Of a stretch of 64,000 nt of DNA, positions 37,669 to 46,634 are shown piece after piece. Positions within the stretch are counted from its first letter, which is position 1. Each line of letters opens with the position of its first letter. The stretch lies in the NCBI GenBank assembly GCA_030674155.1, contig CM060327.1, positions 12,534,881 through 12,598,880 on the forward strand. Reading direction: 5' to 3'. Made by a program: the position numbers and the translations under genes. The notes beneath the pieces are model-generated. The model worked only from the letters and a program-made list of their open reading frames with translations, was not told the origin of the DNA and made no database searches. Source of the stretch: Stramonita haemastoma (taxonomy: Eukaryota; Mollusca; Gastropoda; Neogastropoda; Muricidae).

Positions 37669-40600
37669 AGTGTCATCAGTTCCTAAAAGCATACAATGGC
37701 CTACTTGTCAAAAAGATGGAACGGGTTTTAATGTGTGTGCGAGATGTTCTGCATGTGTTCACAAACAGGACCTTGTTTTATATTAGTATCATCCAAAGGA
37801 CTTGCAGGGAATGGAGTCAGCACTGGTATTAACTCCAGGAGGAAAATTCCTTTGAATGAGCATCTGGATGGTGGCTCTAACCATCAGGCTATCCTGCCCC
37901 CCTTCTCGCACCCATGCACACCTTGCATTTGTGTGTGCATGCACAGAAGTGCCAAGGAGTAGTGCAAAGTATGAACTCATCAATTTCTGTGACTGACTTG
38001 GTACATGCACACTGTAACACCTACCTTTTCCTAAATCATACACTATACGCTGTGTGTGTCTTTAAAGAATGACTTTCTGAGTTTCTCCAAAATTTAAAAA
38101 ATTTGCTTACATATCTGCAAAATATATTTTAATTTAAAAAAAAATTTTTAAGACACAACTGGACAAAACTAGAGAAATAGTTGAAGTATCAGTTAACTGT
38201 TTGACCAATTGTGAATCAATAAAAACAGAAAACAGTTAGAACTCACCTTTGTGTGTTTTCTCGTGAGTTTTGAGGTTTCCTGGAGTGCTGTAGGATCGAC
38301 AGCAGCCAGAAAAGGTGCAGCGGAATCTAAACAATAAGCATGAGGGGAAAAATGACAGCTCAGTTGTCCCAAAACTTAAAAACAAAATTTACATAAATTT
38401 AATATAGTATTTACACAAAAACATGGAGTCATCATATGTAACAAAACTTTAAAATCTCCTCAACAGGAAATTAGAAGAGATAGAATAAATAAGCTTGCAA
38501 TTTCATAACTTTGTAACATCTTCAGTTTCTGTACTAGTTCAAAATTTTCTTTACAGGAAGCTTGTTTTCTTCTTAACTAAAAAACAAAAAATAATTAAAA
38601 CAAGCATAAACCACACAAAAAAGCAAGTAATAGCACTACTGCCACAGGTAGGCTCATCAGATGTATTTGTATGTAAAGAAGACTTAACCTTTTCTTTGTC
38701 AAATGCTCAGACAGCAACTATTGTTGTCTGTCATATCATAAGCCAAAATGCCTTGCAGTCCCTTTGTTTAAAAGTGCCTGACAAGTCAGGCCCAGCACAT
38801 CCAACTTGAGCAAGAGAGAAAATTGTTATCTTTTAAGCCTTTCTAGAAAAAAAAAAAGGCAGGAGAATGGACCAAGAAGGCAGAAAATAGACAAAAATGA
38901 GGTGACAGGAAGAAAACAAACAAGGCAGAAACAAAAAGAGGAATAGAAAATAGGGAATTCTCAGGACAGAATTTCCAGAAGATGGGGGTACTATAATTAT
39001 ACTGACAGGCCCCTGGCATCCCCACAGGGATTACATTAAAAGTTCTATGTACTTTCAAAGTTATCCATTGCAAACTTTATCTAACATTACAACTAAAAAA
39101 ATTCTTTAATTTTGAAATACAAAAAAAAACCCCACAATTGTTGAAGTTCCTTTTTATGGTTTTCACTCCTTGATCAAAACAATAAGAAACTGCACTCAAA
39201 AGATAACAGAAGTCAGATGGTCATGAAAATAATCATTAATATTGTATGGTATGTATACAAAAACTCTGCACACAGTGTTCTTTTCTCTTGTCTGTAACTA
39301 GTGTAAGGTACTTTTGTTTATTTGTTTGTTTTCTCAATTTCTGTCAATTTGTTTTTGTGTGTGTGTGTGTGTGTGTTTTATTTGTTTGTTATAAAATGTT
39401 ACATTCATAAATAAACACTAGATTCAGACTCAAGTGAAAAACATGGTACGTAACATGCACTTTTTATGTCCTTTATTTCATAGCTTATCAGCAAGCAAAA
39501 AAAACAGACCCACCTTTTGACCTCTTTGGCTTTTGTTTTGGGGTTGTGGCTTTCTATTGTGAGTGTAGCATGTGATGGGTTTGAAGGCATCTCATGGCGA
39601 CCTGGCATAATCTGCATCAAGATCTGATCCTCCGATATTGTATGGTGGATCATTCTGTCAAAAGTAAAACAAAAACACTTCACAGTTTCAGATAATCTCC
39701 AAGTGAAAAAAAACAAAAACAACTAGATGATCACAAATTGATACAGCTGTCTTGTGCAGCTAAAAGTAAAACAGTTTTGTTTACTATAGATACAGTGCAA
39801 TGTTTTGTATTTTGTACTTTATTGTTTACATACAATCATACATGTTTATCAACTGTAAATTATGTGATGTTAATATGTATGCTACACTTTAATTGCCATT
39901 GAACAAAATGCATCAAAAGAGGATCTGCTGATAATGATATTGATACATTTACATTACCAGATGCAATGGCCTTCTGATTAGGTGGCCCCAGGTGCTCTGA
40001 TCTCATAGTGACCCAGCAGCAGTGCAGGGCCCCCTATGGCTGGTCGCCCCAAAGCAGCCCAATATTGTATTGATGAGCTCCCTGTGGACTTACAACCCTG
40101 ATATAACAGAACGAATCTGGGTATGGCTGTGGTGGGGATATTGAAATGAGCTGCATGAGAACAGCAGGGCAGAAAGGTCATACCATTACCAGATGAGGCA
40201 GCAAAAAAAAAAAAAAAAAATTGCGATGGCCTTTGACCACCATCTGATCTAACAAAATGAAAACTATTTCTGATTTAGCAGCCCTTCTTGCCTTAGTCAC
40301 AAGGTAGCAAAATGACCATTAAAAAAAAAGCAATACCCGACTAGAAGTAGTCTAACCATGCGCTTTTTTTTTTTTTTTGGGGGGGGGGGGGGGTTGTTGT
40401 AAGCAGAATTTTGCCAAGATCGACTCTCTTAAGAACTCCATATTCTTTACATGGACAACAAATTGCATGTTGCACATAAGACCATCATCCCATCTGAAAG
40501 ATTATTGAACCCTAGTAGTAGTAACTAAGTAGTGCTAGTATCTGTACTATTGATTTCACATACCACCTCTCATGGTTTAGCGAATGAGGTTAAACTCCAC

Positions 40601-42418
40601 CTTTCAATAAAACAGCAGAATAGGGAAGGCAGGTGGGGGATAGTATAGTGGTTAGACTTTCTTCTGCTCTAAAAGCTAATCTGCATCTAGATGGGTGCAC
40701 TACAGTATAATTTCACAAATGGTCAGTCAAGCTTTGAAGATAACAGGGAGGATACAAAAATCCAAGAAATTTAATGAGACATTGGTTGCCATGATGATGG
40801 CAATGGTGGAAGAAGACTATGGAGTTACTCAGTTATGAGTTAGCCAGGAAGAAATTGCTGATTGTGTTAATATTCATTCGTCAACATGTCTACCATGTCT
40901 ATGATACTAATTTAGTAATTACTAATCTGACACAATCTTGGGTACAGGAAGGTATCTTCCAGATGGGTCCCACATGTTTTGACATCTGAAAATATGGGGG
41001 AGAGAGTGCATTTCTGCAAACATATGCTGAACATTTACAAGAAAGGTGATCCCAAGAGGCTGGATGATATTGTAAACAGGTGGTCAGACCATGATGTATG
41101 TATTGTATACTGTATCATGTAAATTGTAATCTATTCATGAACCTCCCAGGAAGTCTCAAAACAAAAAATGGGTTTGGAAAGGTAAAAAATCTGCCTCAAA
41201 TTGCCCGATGCCAGTGATCTCTTTACACAGCTGCCACTGCCACACTGAGACTGAACACTGGCAGGAGGGGAATTAAGATCCTCCCCACCAATGCACAGGT
41301 CTGCTTACCAGTCAAAGCTACTCAAGGGGTATCTAGGGTCAGAGAATATCAAAACTTTGCCACACCCTCCATGGGTATTCTCCACACTTTGCACCTTGTG
41401 ACTTTAACTGGTCTCTTTCCTCATTTGGAGAAGTCCCTGGCAGGAAGAAGTTACGAGAGCTAAGCAGCCTTGGGAACAACAGTAATTTTCCAATGTCTGG
41501 CACACATACTGACATAATGACATACCAAGACTAGAGAGGCCTACAGATTGGCATTTAGAACTACAATACAATGGATTGATCAAATTATACTAAGTATGTG
41601 GTGAAATGGGGTGAATACTTTGAGAAGATAAAAAGAACAGATTTGATTGCCAGTAACTAAGTGTCTGACTGAAAAAACAAATGTGTCTCATTGTTTACTA
41701 GAATAGTAGAAACTAAAGTACCCTCGTACTCGTAGTGCTACTATAGACTAGTACTAGTTCACAAAAACATGTATACAACATTTACACACAATACAAATCA
41801 TGCAATCTGTGCACTATGAATTGATGTTTGAAATCAAAACTGTGAGTGCTGGGACAGTACTATGCCATCCTCTGGCTGATGACTTCATCATACTAGTAAA
41901 CTATACTAAAAGTAAAATGGTTTCAGGGCCATCACAGACATTCTCTTGGCCTTAGTTGTGGCAGATACCATGCGTTCGTTTTTGCCCACCCATGAAGTTA
42001 GCCACATTCGGACTTCGACGATGTAGCCTGGGTCAGTGGGTGTCAACATTATCATCCAACGGCCGTTTTTCAGAGAATCGAGTCAGATCGCTCTGATGAA
42101 TCCGTGCACTAGGCTAACCTAGGGTGGGTCTGGGTGTGAATCAGGCAAGAACCACAAAATACATAACCCTTTTTCAGTCTTCTCACAAATATGTATGCGA
42201 TATTATACATAAGTAACTTACCCCGAATCGTCAACATTTTGATTCTCTTCAGTAACGGGTCGATCTGCATTACTATTTGGGTCAGCTCCCTCTTCCCTGT
42301 CCATGCATACTTGAGTGATCGAACTGGAATCCTCGATTTGTTCATCTTCTTCGAATTCAAAATAGTCGAACGGACTGACCTCTGTTGTTTTTTCGCTTTC
42401 AAAATTGTAGTAATCCAT
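21945..42418 (-). CDS. MTF1: Metal regulatory transcription factor 1 (MTF-1)
   Basis: Zinc-sensing nuclear activator that binds metal response elements (metallothionein genes; family knowledge). Exons on -: 42418-42222, 39654-39514, 38326-38247, 37058-36908, 35281-35150, 33343-33270, 31143-31033, 28440-(about 28327), 25582-25493, 22926-21945. Residues 1-295 read through seven exactly phased junctions. Six C2H2 fingers (C116-H138, C146-H168, C176-H198, C205-H227, C235-H257, C265-H287) match MTF-1 one for one, including the unusual finger 1-2 linker KGDYTFVC and the pre-finger motifs IHHTIS-DQI and TK-KEVKR. After the fingers come proline/serine/alanine-rich exons with VVKQE, as expected for the activation region, but their joins are not fully resolved. 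I did not find the C-terminal cysteine cluster of vertebrate MTF-1. Divergent to RPS4, convergent with the tetraspanin. Confidence 0.93.
22870..24395. repeat. 12-copy minisatellite overlapping an MTF1 exon start
   Basis: CATATATTGGTGTC-type cores start at 22887, 23006, 23145, 23277, 23416, 23527, 23648, 23782, 23911, 24030, 24159 and 24286 (period 111-139 bp). Each unit holds about 60 bp equivalent to the exon start (on -, CAATACAG then GAGAAACGTCAGCCCAGG) plus about 65 bp of A/T-rich spacer with ACTGAGAGTAAGATAAA. Only the first copy continues into the long exon. Confidence 0.93.
24480..25262. repeat. SINE remnants and duplicated fragments in MTF1 intron
   Basis: GGTGGCAAGATAGTTAAGAC (24489) is a SINE head. 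From 24900 to 25260 a segment containing TATAGCCTCCTCCAGACTAT-like sequence and AGAACAGCTTGCAC is repeated about three times, with local inverted symmetry (TATAAACTGAG/CTCAGTTTATA). Confidence 0.7.
25320..25492. repeat. (ACAGG)n then (AC)n abutting an MTF1 splice donor
   Basis: ACAGG-type units at 25333-25420 are followed by about 35 AC units at 25422-25492. On - the GT repeat begins exactly at the exon end. Confidence 0.95.
25493..25582 (-). CDS. MTF1: MTF1 exon 9 (30 codons)
   Basis: After TGCTGCAG, in one frame encodes [20 protein letters not shown] and then [10 protein letters not shown], ending ACG before (GT)n. The intact frame, clear acceptor and acidic/hydrophobic EELLNSMY suggest a real coding exon. 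Membership in MTF1 is by position and strand. Confidence 0.6.
26065..26340 (+). repeat. tRNA-derived SINE, family 1 body with alternative head
   Basis: Head GGCAGGATGGTTAAGACGTT and B box CTGGGTTCGTACCCAG, then the family 1 body (GAAACCGAGGCCCC, CGCACGCAGAACATCTTG, AGAGTAGGCCATC). Confidence 0.8.
26855..26932. repeat. (GT)n microsatellite
   Basis: About 36 GT units with one interruption, in an MTF1 intron. Confidence 0.97.
27310..27730 (+). repeat. SINE family 2, near full-length
   Basis: tRNA-like head (GTGGTCTAGACGTAATGC, then GGTAGTTCGATCCC), body with TCCCAGGCAAAATTCTGC, GCTCTTGTGGCAACGC and CATGCAGAGAAATCTGC, and an (AATAC)n tail. Copies also at 323-670, 10600-10915 (-), 43630-43815, 45640-45730 and 57990-58110. 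Confidence 0.85.
27828..28326. repeat. Purine (GGA/GAA) tract of about 500 bp
   Basis: Almost pure purine on +. On the MTF1 strand it is a homopyrimidine block beginning where exon 8 should end. It yields long Ser/Leu/Pro- or Glu/Arg-rich false frames. Confidence 0.95.
28327..28440 (-). CDS. MTF1: MTF1 exon 8 (3' end unresolved)
   Basis: Acceptor TTTTGCAG. The overhang G from 31033 gives [20 protein letters not shown] and then [17 protein letters not shown], phase-correct after KKP. No convincing donor is seen before the homopyrimidine tract, so the end coordinate is approximate. Confidence 0.65.
28925..29112 (+). repeat. GGCATCCCC-family element (partial)
   Basis: Matches 38850-39035: GGGTAGAAAAGGGGGAATT, CTACTGAAGATGGGG, TATACTGACAGGCCCCTGGC. 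Confidence 0.8.
29328..29510. repeat. (GT)n microsatellite with compound 3' part
   Basis: Roughly 41 perfect GT units then GTGTCT/GTGTGC variants. Confidence 0.96.
30636..30945. repeat. Compound (AC)n array
   Basis: Interrupted AC repeats with ACCCACC inserts in the MTF1 intron just after the finger 6 exon (on -). Confidence 0.95.
31033..31143 (-). CDS. MTF1: MTF1 exon 7 (zinc finger 6)
   Basis: Residues 259-295. Finger CQQDGC to HMARH (C265, C270, H283, H287), then a basic RDQSKKP tail. Acceptor TGTGCAG, donor CCAG|GTAGAT, phase 1 out. Confidence 0.95.
31470..31745 (-). repeat. SINE family 1 copy
   Basis: Reverse of the 46061-46405 type: GCACAAAGTGGCCTACTCTT, GAACAAGATGTTCTG, then a head with CTTGTCAAGCAGGTGAATG and ATCCTGCCAC. 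Confidence 0.75.
31960..33870. repeat. Series of (AC)n microsatellites in MTF1 introns
   Basis: Main tracts at 31968-32010, 32324-32387, 32574-32610, 32800-32985 and 33655-33870, separated by unique AT-rich DNA and the finger 5 exon. Confidence 0.93.
33270..33343 (-). CDS. MTF1: MTF1 exon 6 (zinc finger 5)
   Basis: Residues 234-259. CQKDGC to HTRSH (C235, C240, H253, H257). Acceptor TGTGCAG, donor TTCAG|GTCAGT. The intact joins give GERPYICQKDGC and HSGRKPFSC. Confidence 0.96.
34560..34865. repeat. About 57-bp minisatellite
   Basis: Five to six units around ATATGAAAATCAACATGATT, TCTGTGTGA and ACTGCCTG in the intron between the finger 4 and finger 5 exons. Confidence 0.85.
35150..35281 (-). 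CDS. MTF1: MTF1 exon 5 (end of finger 3, finger 4)
   Basis: Residues 190-234. [10 protein letters not shown] completes finger 3; CDESGC to HLRTH is finger 4 (C205, C210, H223, H227). Acceptor TTTGCAG, donor ACAT|GTAAGA, phase 2 out. Confidence 0.96.
35780..36025 (-). repeat. SINE family 1 copy (decayed)
   Basis: AAGGATAATGGAATAAGCAC, then CATGTGCTTTTTTACATTCA and GGCCTACTC, the 3' part of family 1 in reverse. Confidence 0.7.
36048..36080. repeat. Poly-C tract
   Basis: About 23 C, then poly-A. Similar runs at 36838-36859 and 37638-37668. Length is probably unreliable in an assembly. Confidence 0.9.
36466..36557. repeat. (AG)n microsatellite
   Basis: About 45 GA units with few interruptions, next to a GGCATCCCC-family element at 36575-36775. 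Confidence 0.96.
36575..36775 (+). repeat. GGCATCCCC-family element
   Basis: GGCAGGAGAATGGACCAAGA, AGGCAGAAACAAAGAAAGGG, CCAGAAGGTGGGG, GGCCCCTGGCATCCCC; collinear with 38850-39035. Confidence 0.85.
36908..37058 (-). CDS. MTF1: MTF1 exon 4 (finger 2, most of finger 3)
   Basis: Residues 140-190. GDYTFVC then C146, C151, H164, H168; TNEKPYEC then C176, C181. Acceptor TGTGCAG, donor TACAG|GTAATG. Confidence 0.97.
37175..37350 (-). repeat. SINE family 1 copy
   Basis: TATCGCGGATAATAGAATAA, CACCGGCACACGATGGCCTA, CGTGTGCACAAGATG in reverse orientation. Confidence 0.8.
37346..37575. repeat. Compound (GT)n-(AG)n-(GT)n array
   Basis: GT at 37346-37400, AG at 37422-37501, GT at 37505-37571. An almost symmetric compound microsatellite between two SINE copies. 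Confidence 0.95.
37578..37900 (-). repeat. SINE family 1 copy with poly-C insert
   Basis: 3' part GAACATTGGAATAAGCACTC, a 31-33 nt poly-C, then GGCCTACTTG and AGATGTTCTGC and a head remnant near 37870-37900. Confidence 0.75.
38247..38326 (-). CDS. MTF1: MTF1 exon 3 (zinc finger 1)
   Basis: Residues 113-140. [20 protein letters not shown] then HEKTHKG: C116, C121, H134, H138. The join KR-FRC is as in other MTF-1 proteins. Acceptor GTTTAG, donor AAAG|GTGAGT. Confidence 0.97.
38690..39035 (+). repeat. GGCATCCCC-family element, longest copy
   Basis: Runs from AAATGCTCAGACAGCAACTA through GTGCCTGACAAGTCAGGCCC, GGCAGGAGAATGGACCAAGA and GAATTTCCAGAAGATGGGGG to GGCCCCTGGCATCCCCACAG. About 340 bp, no coding capacity. 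Other copies: 35-205, 13343-13700 (-), 28925-29112, 36575-36775, 43970-44325 (-), 62100-62350 (-). Transposon class not established. Confidence 0.82.
39514..39654 (-). CDS. MTF1: MTF1 exon 2 (pre-finger domain)
   Basis: Residues 66-113. [26 protein letters not shown] and TKAKEVK-R are the segment conserved before finger 1 in MTF-1. Acceptor TTGACAG, donor AAAG|GTGGGT; phases 2 in and 2 out agree with neighbours. Confidence 0.96.
39960..40205 (+). repeat. Dispersed repeat, GATGAGGCA family
   Basis: Shares GGTGCTCTGATCTCATAGTG-like, GTGACCCAGCAGC, ACGAATCTGGG and TCTGAAATGAG-like segments and the end GATGAGGCA with 61150-61610. Ends in poly-A (40202-40220). Confidence 0.7.
40360..42110. other. 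MTF1 intron 1, mostly featureless
   Basis: T and G runs at 40365-40395. 41955-42060 has the repeat GTTTTTGCCCACCCATGAAG that also occurs near 30150. No exon candidate on either strand. Confidence 0.6.
42222..42418 (-). CDS. MTF1: MTF1 exon 1 (acidic N-terminus)
   Basis: Residues 1-65 from ATG at 42418-42416 in a good context (AAAATGG). Acidic ([16 protein letters not shown]), comparable to the acidic start of vertebrate MTF-1. Donor TCGG|GTAAGT, phase 2. The frame is open upstream but has no in-frame ATG before a stop. Confidence 0.88.
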
Positions 42419-43629
42419 TTTCCATAAATGAAAAACAAATTCGTTCACAAGAACCACTGGACTAGCAGTGCTGTCGCATCGAAACCAAGGTAAAGGGATG
42501 AAGTTTCGTTCAATTGTCTTTTTAATCAAATGCCCCCGAAATGAGAAGGGGAAAAGCGAAACTTCGCTATTTCAACGTCAACGTCGTTGTGATTTACGTT
42601 CCAGTGGAGATATATCCAATTTTTGGCCTGTTAGGAAACTTTTGTGTCCAGAGTAATCAAAGAATTTTGTTAAGGCCTCCAATATGTTTCACTTTGTCTT
42701 GGTAAATTTGTGCATGTTTTGGAGGGGGGAAAAGCAATAATTCAGTAATTGATAGGGGGGGGGGGGGGGGGCGGGTAAACATTCTTGTATTTTTTTTTTT
42801 TTTGGGGGGTGGGGTATTTTTGGTTCAGTTTAGTTTGTTAAACTTTCTTGAATATTGGGGGGGGGGGGGGGGGGGGAGTGTGGTTGATTTTTCGGTTCCA
42901 TTTAGTTCAAGTCTGACCATTGCAATGAGTAACAAATGCACCTAAGTGATAAGAAGACAAAAAGTACCAATATCTGTAACTAGCTTGATAATGATAGTGC
43001 CGGATGAAAAAAAACAAAGTATGTGAATGTTTATCTGTAACCCTTGGAAAATAAAAGAATAAAGAAAGAACATTATTCACATAGGAACAAGGAACAACGA
43101 ACTCACTACTGGGGTGATAAAGTATTGGTATTTGTAATGGAATCTTTGTCAAAGAGCACGTGGTTGTTTAACATCAGCTTTTTTTGTTTTTGGGGCAGAA
43201 ACAAAATAACTGACGAAGCGCTTAGTATCAAACAATTTCTTGTCAGGGGAAGGGGGGGGGGGGGGGGGGGGCGCGATAGTCTAATAATAGAGCATTGAGC
43301 TCACGATCATAGGGCCCTTGGGTTTGAGTCACCGCCCCTCAGATGGGATTTTTTTCCCTACATGGGTTTTCTTTTCTTTTTTTTTTTTTTCTCTTTGTTT
43401 TCTTTTTCTTTTCTCCCCACAGTTAGCATCAATACCGACTCCACTCCCCCGAAAATCCTTCAGATAATTATTCAAAATATACAGCCATTACAGCTTGTGT
43501 GTGTGTGTTGGGGGGGGGGGGGGTCTTTGTTTGATATGAAACCTGTTCGCTTTTCAGATTGTAACAGCTCATCTTGATAATACGTTACAACGCTGTATAG
43601 GCTGGACTGCATATTAAAAAAAAAAAAAA

Positions 43630-43815
43630 AAAAAAAAAAGAGCACATGTAGAAAAAAGCCTCTCTGATAGGGAAACAAATACACTTGCAGACAGGAAAAA
43701 GACCAAAAAAATGGGTGGCGCTGCACTTGTGGCGACGCGCTCTCCCCGGGGAGAGCAGTCCGAATTTCACGCAGAGAAATCCGCTGTGACATAAAGTGGT
43801 ATGAATATAAATAAA
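43630..43815 (+). repeat. SINE family 2, 3' part
   Basis: AGGGAAACAAATACACTTGC, GGCGACGCGCTCTCCCCGGG, CACGCAGAGAAATCCGCTGT, then an ATAAATAAATA tail. Confidence 0.8.
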
Positions 43816-43969
43816 TAAATACGCTTTGCAGAGGCCGATAGGGGCGATGTTACCACAAGGTAACACAGAGCACAGTATCGGCTACACTTGGTCCAAGTCC
43901 AGCCTAGTTAATGCTGGAATTAAAAATAATAAAATAATTTTAAAAAAAAAATAAATTAAATGCTAGATT

Positions 43970-44325
43970 CACCAGTAGGAATGCCGGGACAAGTCAGTAG
44001 AGACACCATTTCCATCTTCTGAAAAATCTGTGTTAAGAATTCCCTCTTTTCTATCCGTCTCTTTGTTTCTTCCTTGGTCTTTTCTTCTTCTTCTTCTTCT
44101 TCTTCTTCCTCTGTCACCTCTTTCTTTTCTGTTATTCTGCTTTGCTTTTCTTTTTTTTTTACCATTCTCCTGCATTTTTCCAGAAACATCAAAAGATAGC
44201 AGTTCTTTCCTATACCGAGGTTGGATGTCCTGGGCCTGACTTGCCAAATTCTTTATAGCAGCACAGCGCATTTTCGCACATATGACAGAAAACAGTAGTT
44301 GCTGTCTGAGTGTTTGAAGAAGGAG
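43970..44325 (-). repeat. GGCATCCCC-family element
   Basis: Reverse copy: AGTAGGAATGCCGGGACA-like start, CCATCTTCTGAAAAATCTGT, (CTT)n insertion, GGATGTCCTGGGCCTGACTT, ACAGTAGTTGCTGTCTGAG. Confidence 0.78.
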
Positions 44326-45143
44326 AAAAAGCACTGTATTTTAAGCTTGAAAATGCCCACATTAAAGGAATCAACCGTAAATAGCCATTTGTGCGGTTTT
44401 TATATAATACAACCTCACTATGGATAACTAAAATGATAAAGAATGTTGCAGGCTCAGCCTTAAGAGTACAATGGCTGTGCACTAGATAACGAAAAATTCA
44501 GCTATTAATTCAAGTCAAGCCAAAATGATCTTTATTGAGGGTAAAACTTCTTTTTTTCATCCTGCCCTCACAACAAAAATCAAGAAAATTGACTTCTAAA
44601 GCACTCAAAAGGGAAACATCAACCTATGTTGAAAAAATAAAATAAATGAGAATTTGCTTTCAAAAAAGACCTCACTATACAAGATAAGCAAACCTAAGAC
44701 AGTACAACATAAGCTCAAGTCATACAGACAACATAGGTAGGGCCTAATGAAATTACAAAATAACAAGGGTAAGAATAACAACAAGGATAATCATAATTGA
44801 CTGTGACTGACAATGTCTAGTGTTCAGACAGTAACTTGTGTAGATTATTTCAGGGTTTTTTTGTTGTTGGTTTTGTTTTGTGTGGGTTTTTGTTGTTGTT
44901 GTTGTTCTTATTTGTTTGTTTTTTTGGTTTGTTTTTTGGGGAGGTGGGCCTTTGTTGCTGGCATTTGTTGGAGAAACAATTGGTTTTGTTATGCAGGGTT
45001 GGGTTGTTGTTTTTTATTATTAGAGCGGGTCTTCTCTTAACGGAAGTAGTTACATTACTTTTCTTCTTTTACTTTTGTTTCTTTCTTACATGGATGCACT
45101 TTTCTTTCGAATTTTTTCTTACTGGTTTTCTTTCTCTCTTCTG

Positions 45144-45196
<53 letters not shown>

Positions 45197-45535
45197 TTTT
45201 TTTCTTCCTTCCTTTATTTCTGTTTCTTTTCCATATCTTTTTTTTTTTTAATTAGTACTTTCTTTCTTTTAGTCATTCTTGTTTCCCTTCCTTCCCTTTT
45301 CTTCCCTTAAGTCAGTGGATGAGACATAAACCGAGGTCCCGTATGCGAACGCACGCAGAACATCTTGCACACACGTTAAAACCCCGTTCCGCCTTTCGGA
45401 AGAGTAGGCCAATGTGTGCCGGTAGGAGCGGATGACAAAATTATATACTAAAAAAAACAAACAGCATGCACACAGGTGTATTTAGACACCATCCCTGAGG
45501 GAAAATCGGGGAGTTCGGAGTCTCCAGGGCGGCCG

Positions 45536-45646
<111 letters not shown>

Positions 45647-46059
45647 ATGGGTTGGTGCTGCATTGGCGAAGCAGCCCGAATTTCACGCAGAGAAATTGTT
45701 GTGAATAAAGCCAAGAAAATAAAATAGAAAATAAAATAGAATAAAAATTCTTTCTTCTCTTTACTCTTTAGTCAATCTTTGAAGAAGTGATCTATATCGT
45801 GAGATTCTTGGTTTGATTTTCTTCCCACTTTGACATGAAACTCAAACTAAATGTCATCTTTCGGAGAAAACTTTAACCAGCCGGACCAGTGTATTTACGG
45901 ACGTGTCACGTCAAAAGCCGCACATTGGGAAATGGTTCATATGTGCAAATATCTCATCATTGGTAGGCATGACTTCAAAACTCAGCCAAGGAAATTTAAA
46001 CAAAAAAAATATTTTCTTTCTTTTGGCCGACGGCGGCGAGAATGCTCAGTTTCTAAATA

Positions 46060-46405
46060 GGGGGACGGATAGCCTAGTGGTCAGAGCATTGCGCTGGCAA
46101 TTTGAAGACCCGAGTTCGAGTCCGGTCGAGGAGATTTTTCTCCTTCAGTGCTGACTCCACTCTCCCCAAAAGTCCTTCGGATGAGACTTTAAACCGAGGC
46201 CCCGTGTGCGAACGCACGCAGAACATCTTGCGCACTCGTTAAATCCTGTTCCGCTTTTCGTAAGAGTAGGCCATCGTGTGCGGTGGGAACAGATGACAAT
46301 TACAAAACTGCATACATACGGGGACTGGATGTAAAAAAGCACAAGAGTGCTTATCCCATTATCCTCGATATAAAAGAATAAATAAATAATAAATAAATAA
46401 ATAAT
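46060..46405 (+). repeat. SINE family 1, full-length tRNA-derived copy
   Basis: Head: GGATAGCCTAGTGGTCAGAG (A box) and CGAGTTCGAGTCCG (B box). Body: CTCCTTCAGTGCTGACTCCA, GATGAGACTTTAAACCGAGG, CGCACGCAGAACATCTTG, AGAGTAGGCCATCGTG, AAAGCACAAGAGTGCTTA. Tail (AAAT)n. The reference copy for at least ten fragments in the window. Confidence 0.9.
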
Positions 46406-46608
46406 ACTCAAATTCAATAGTTTAGGGCAGTATCAACTGGCAGCATTAAAGCGAGACTTTTTCATTTTGTTAGATTTCTTGAGAATAAGCTGTATTTTGG
46501 TCAAAAGATAACATTGCCTCTTCCGACGCATTTCATTGGTCTCAACAGTAGGCCTAGGCTAGGAGTTGTGGGTAGACTTTGTTTTGAGAGGTCACTTCCT
46601 GTGTCGGA

Positions 46609-46617
46609 CCCTTTTCC
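46609..46617 (+). promoter_or_regulatory. RPS4: TOP-like initiator of RPS4
   Basis: CCCTTTTCC lies 15-23 nt before the ATG. Ribosomal protein mRNAs start with C followed by a pyrimidine run (family knowledge). The transcription start is inferred. Confidence 0.5.
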
Positions 46618-46631
46618 GTCAGAATAGCAAA

Positions 46632-46634
46632 ATG
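46632..46634 (+). CDS. RPS4: RPS4 exon 1 (initiator ATG)
   Basis: AAAATG directly followed by GTGAGT. Having only the start codon in the first coding exon is common in ribosomal protein genes. Confidence 0.9.

Noticed and set aside
42430..42529. An N-terminal extension of MTF1 upstream of 42418
   Set aside because: The frame is open but has no in-frame ATG, and the ATG at 42418 has a good context.
46060..46131. A tRNA gene upstream of RPS4
   Set aside because: Only the head is tRNA-like; the family 1 SINE body and an A-rich tail follow.
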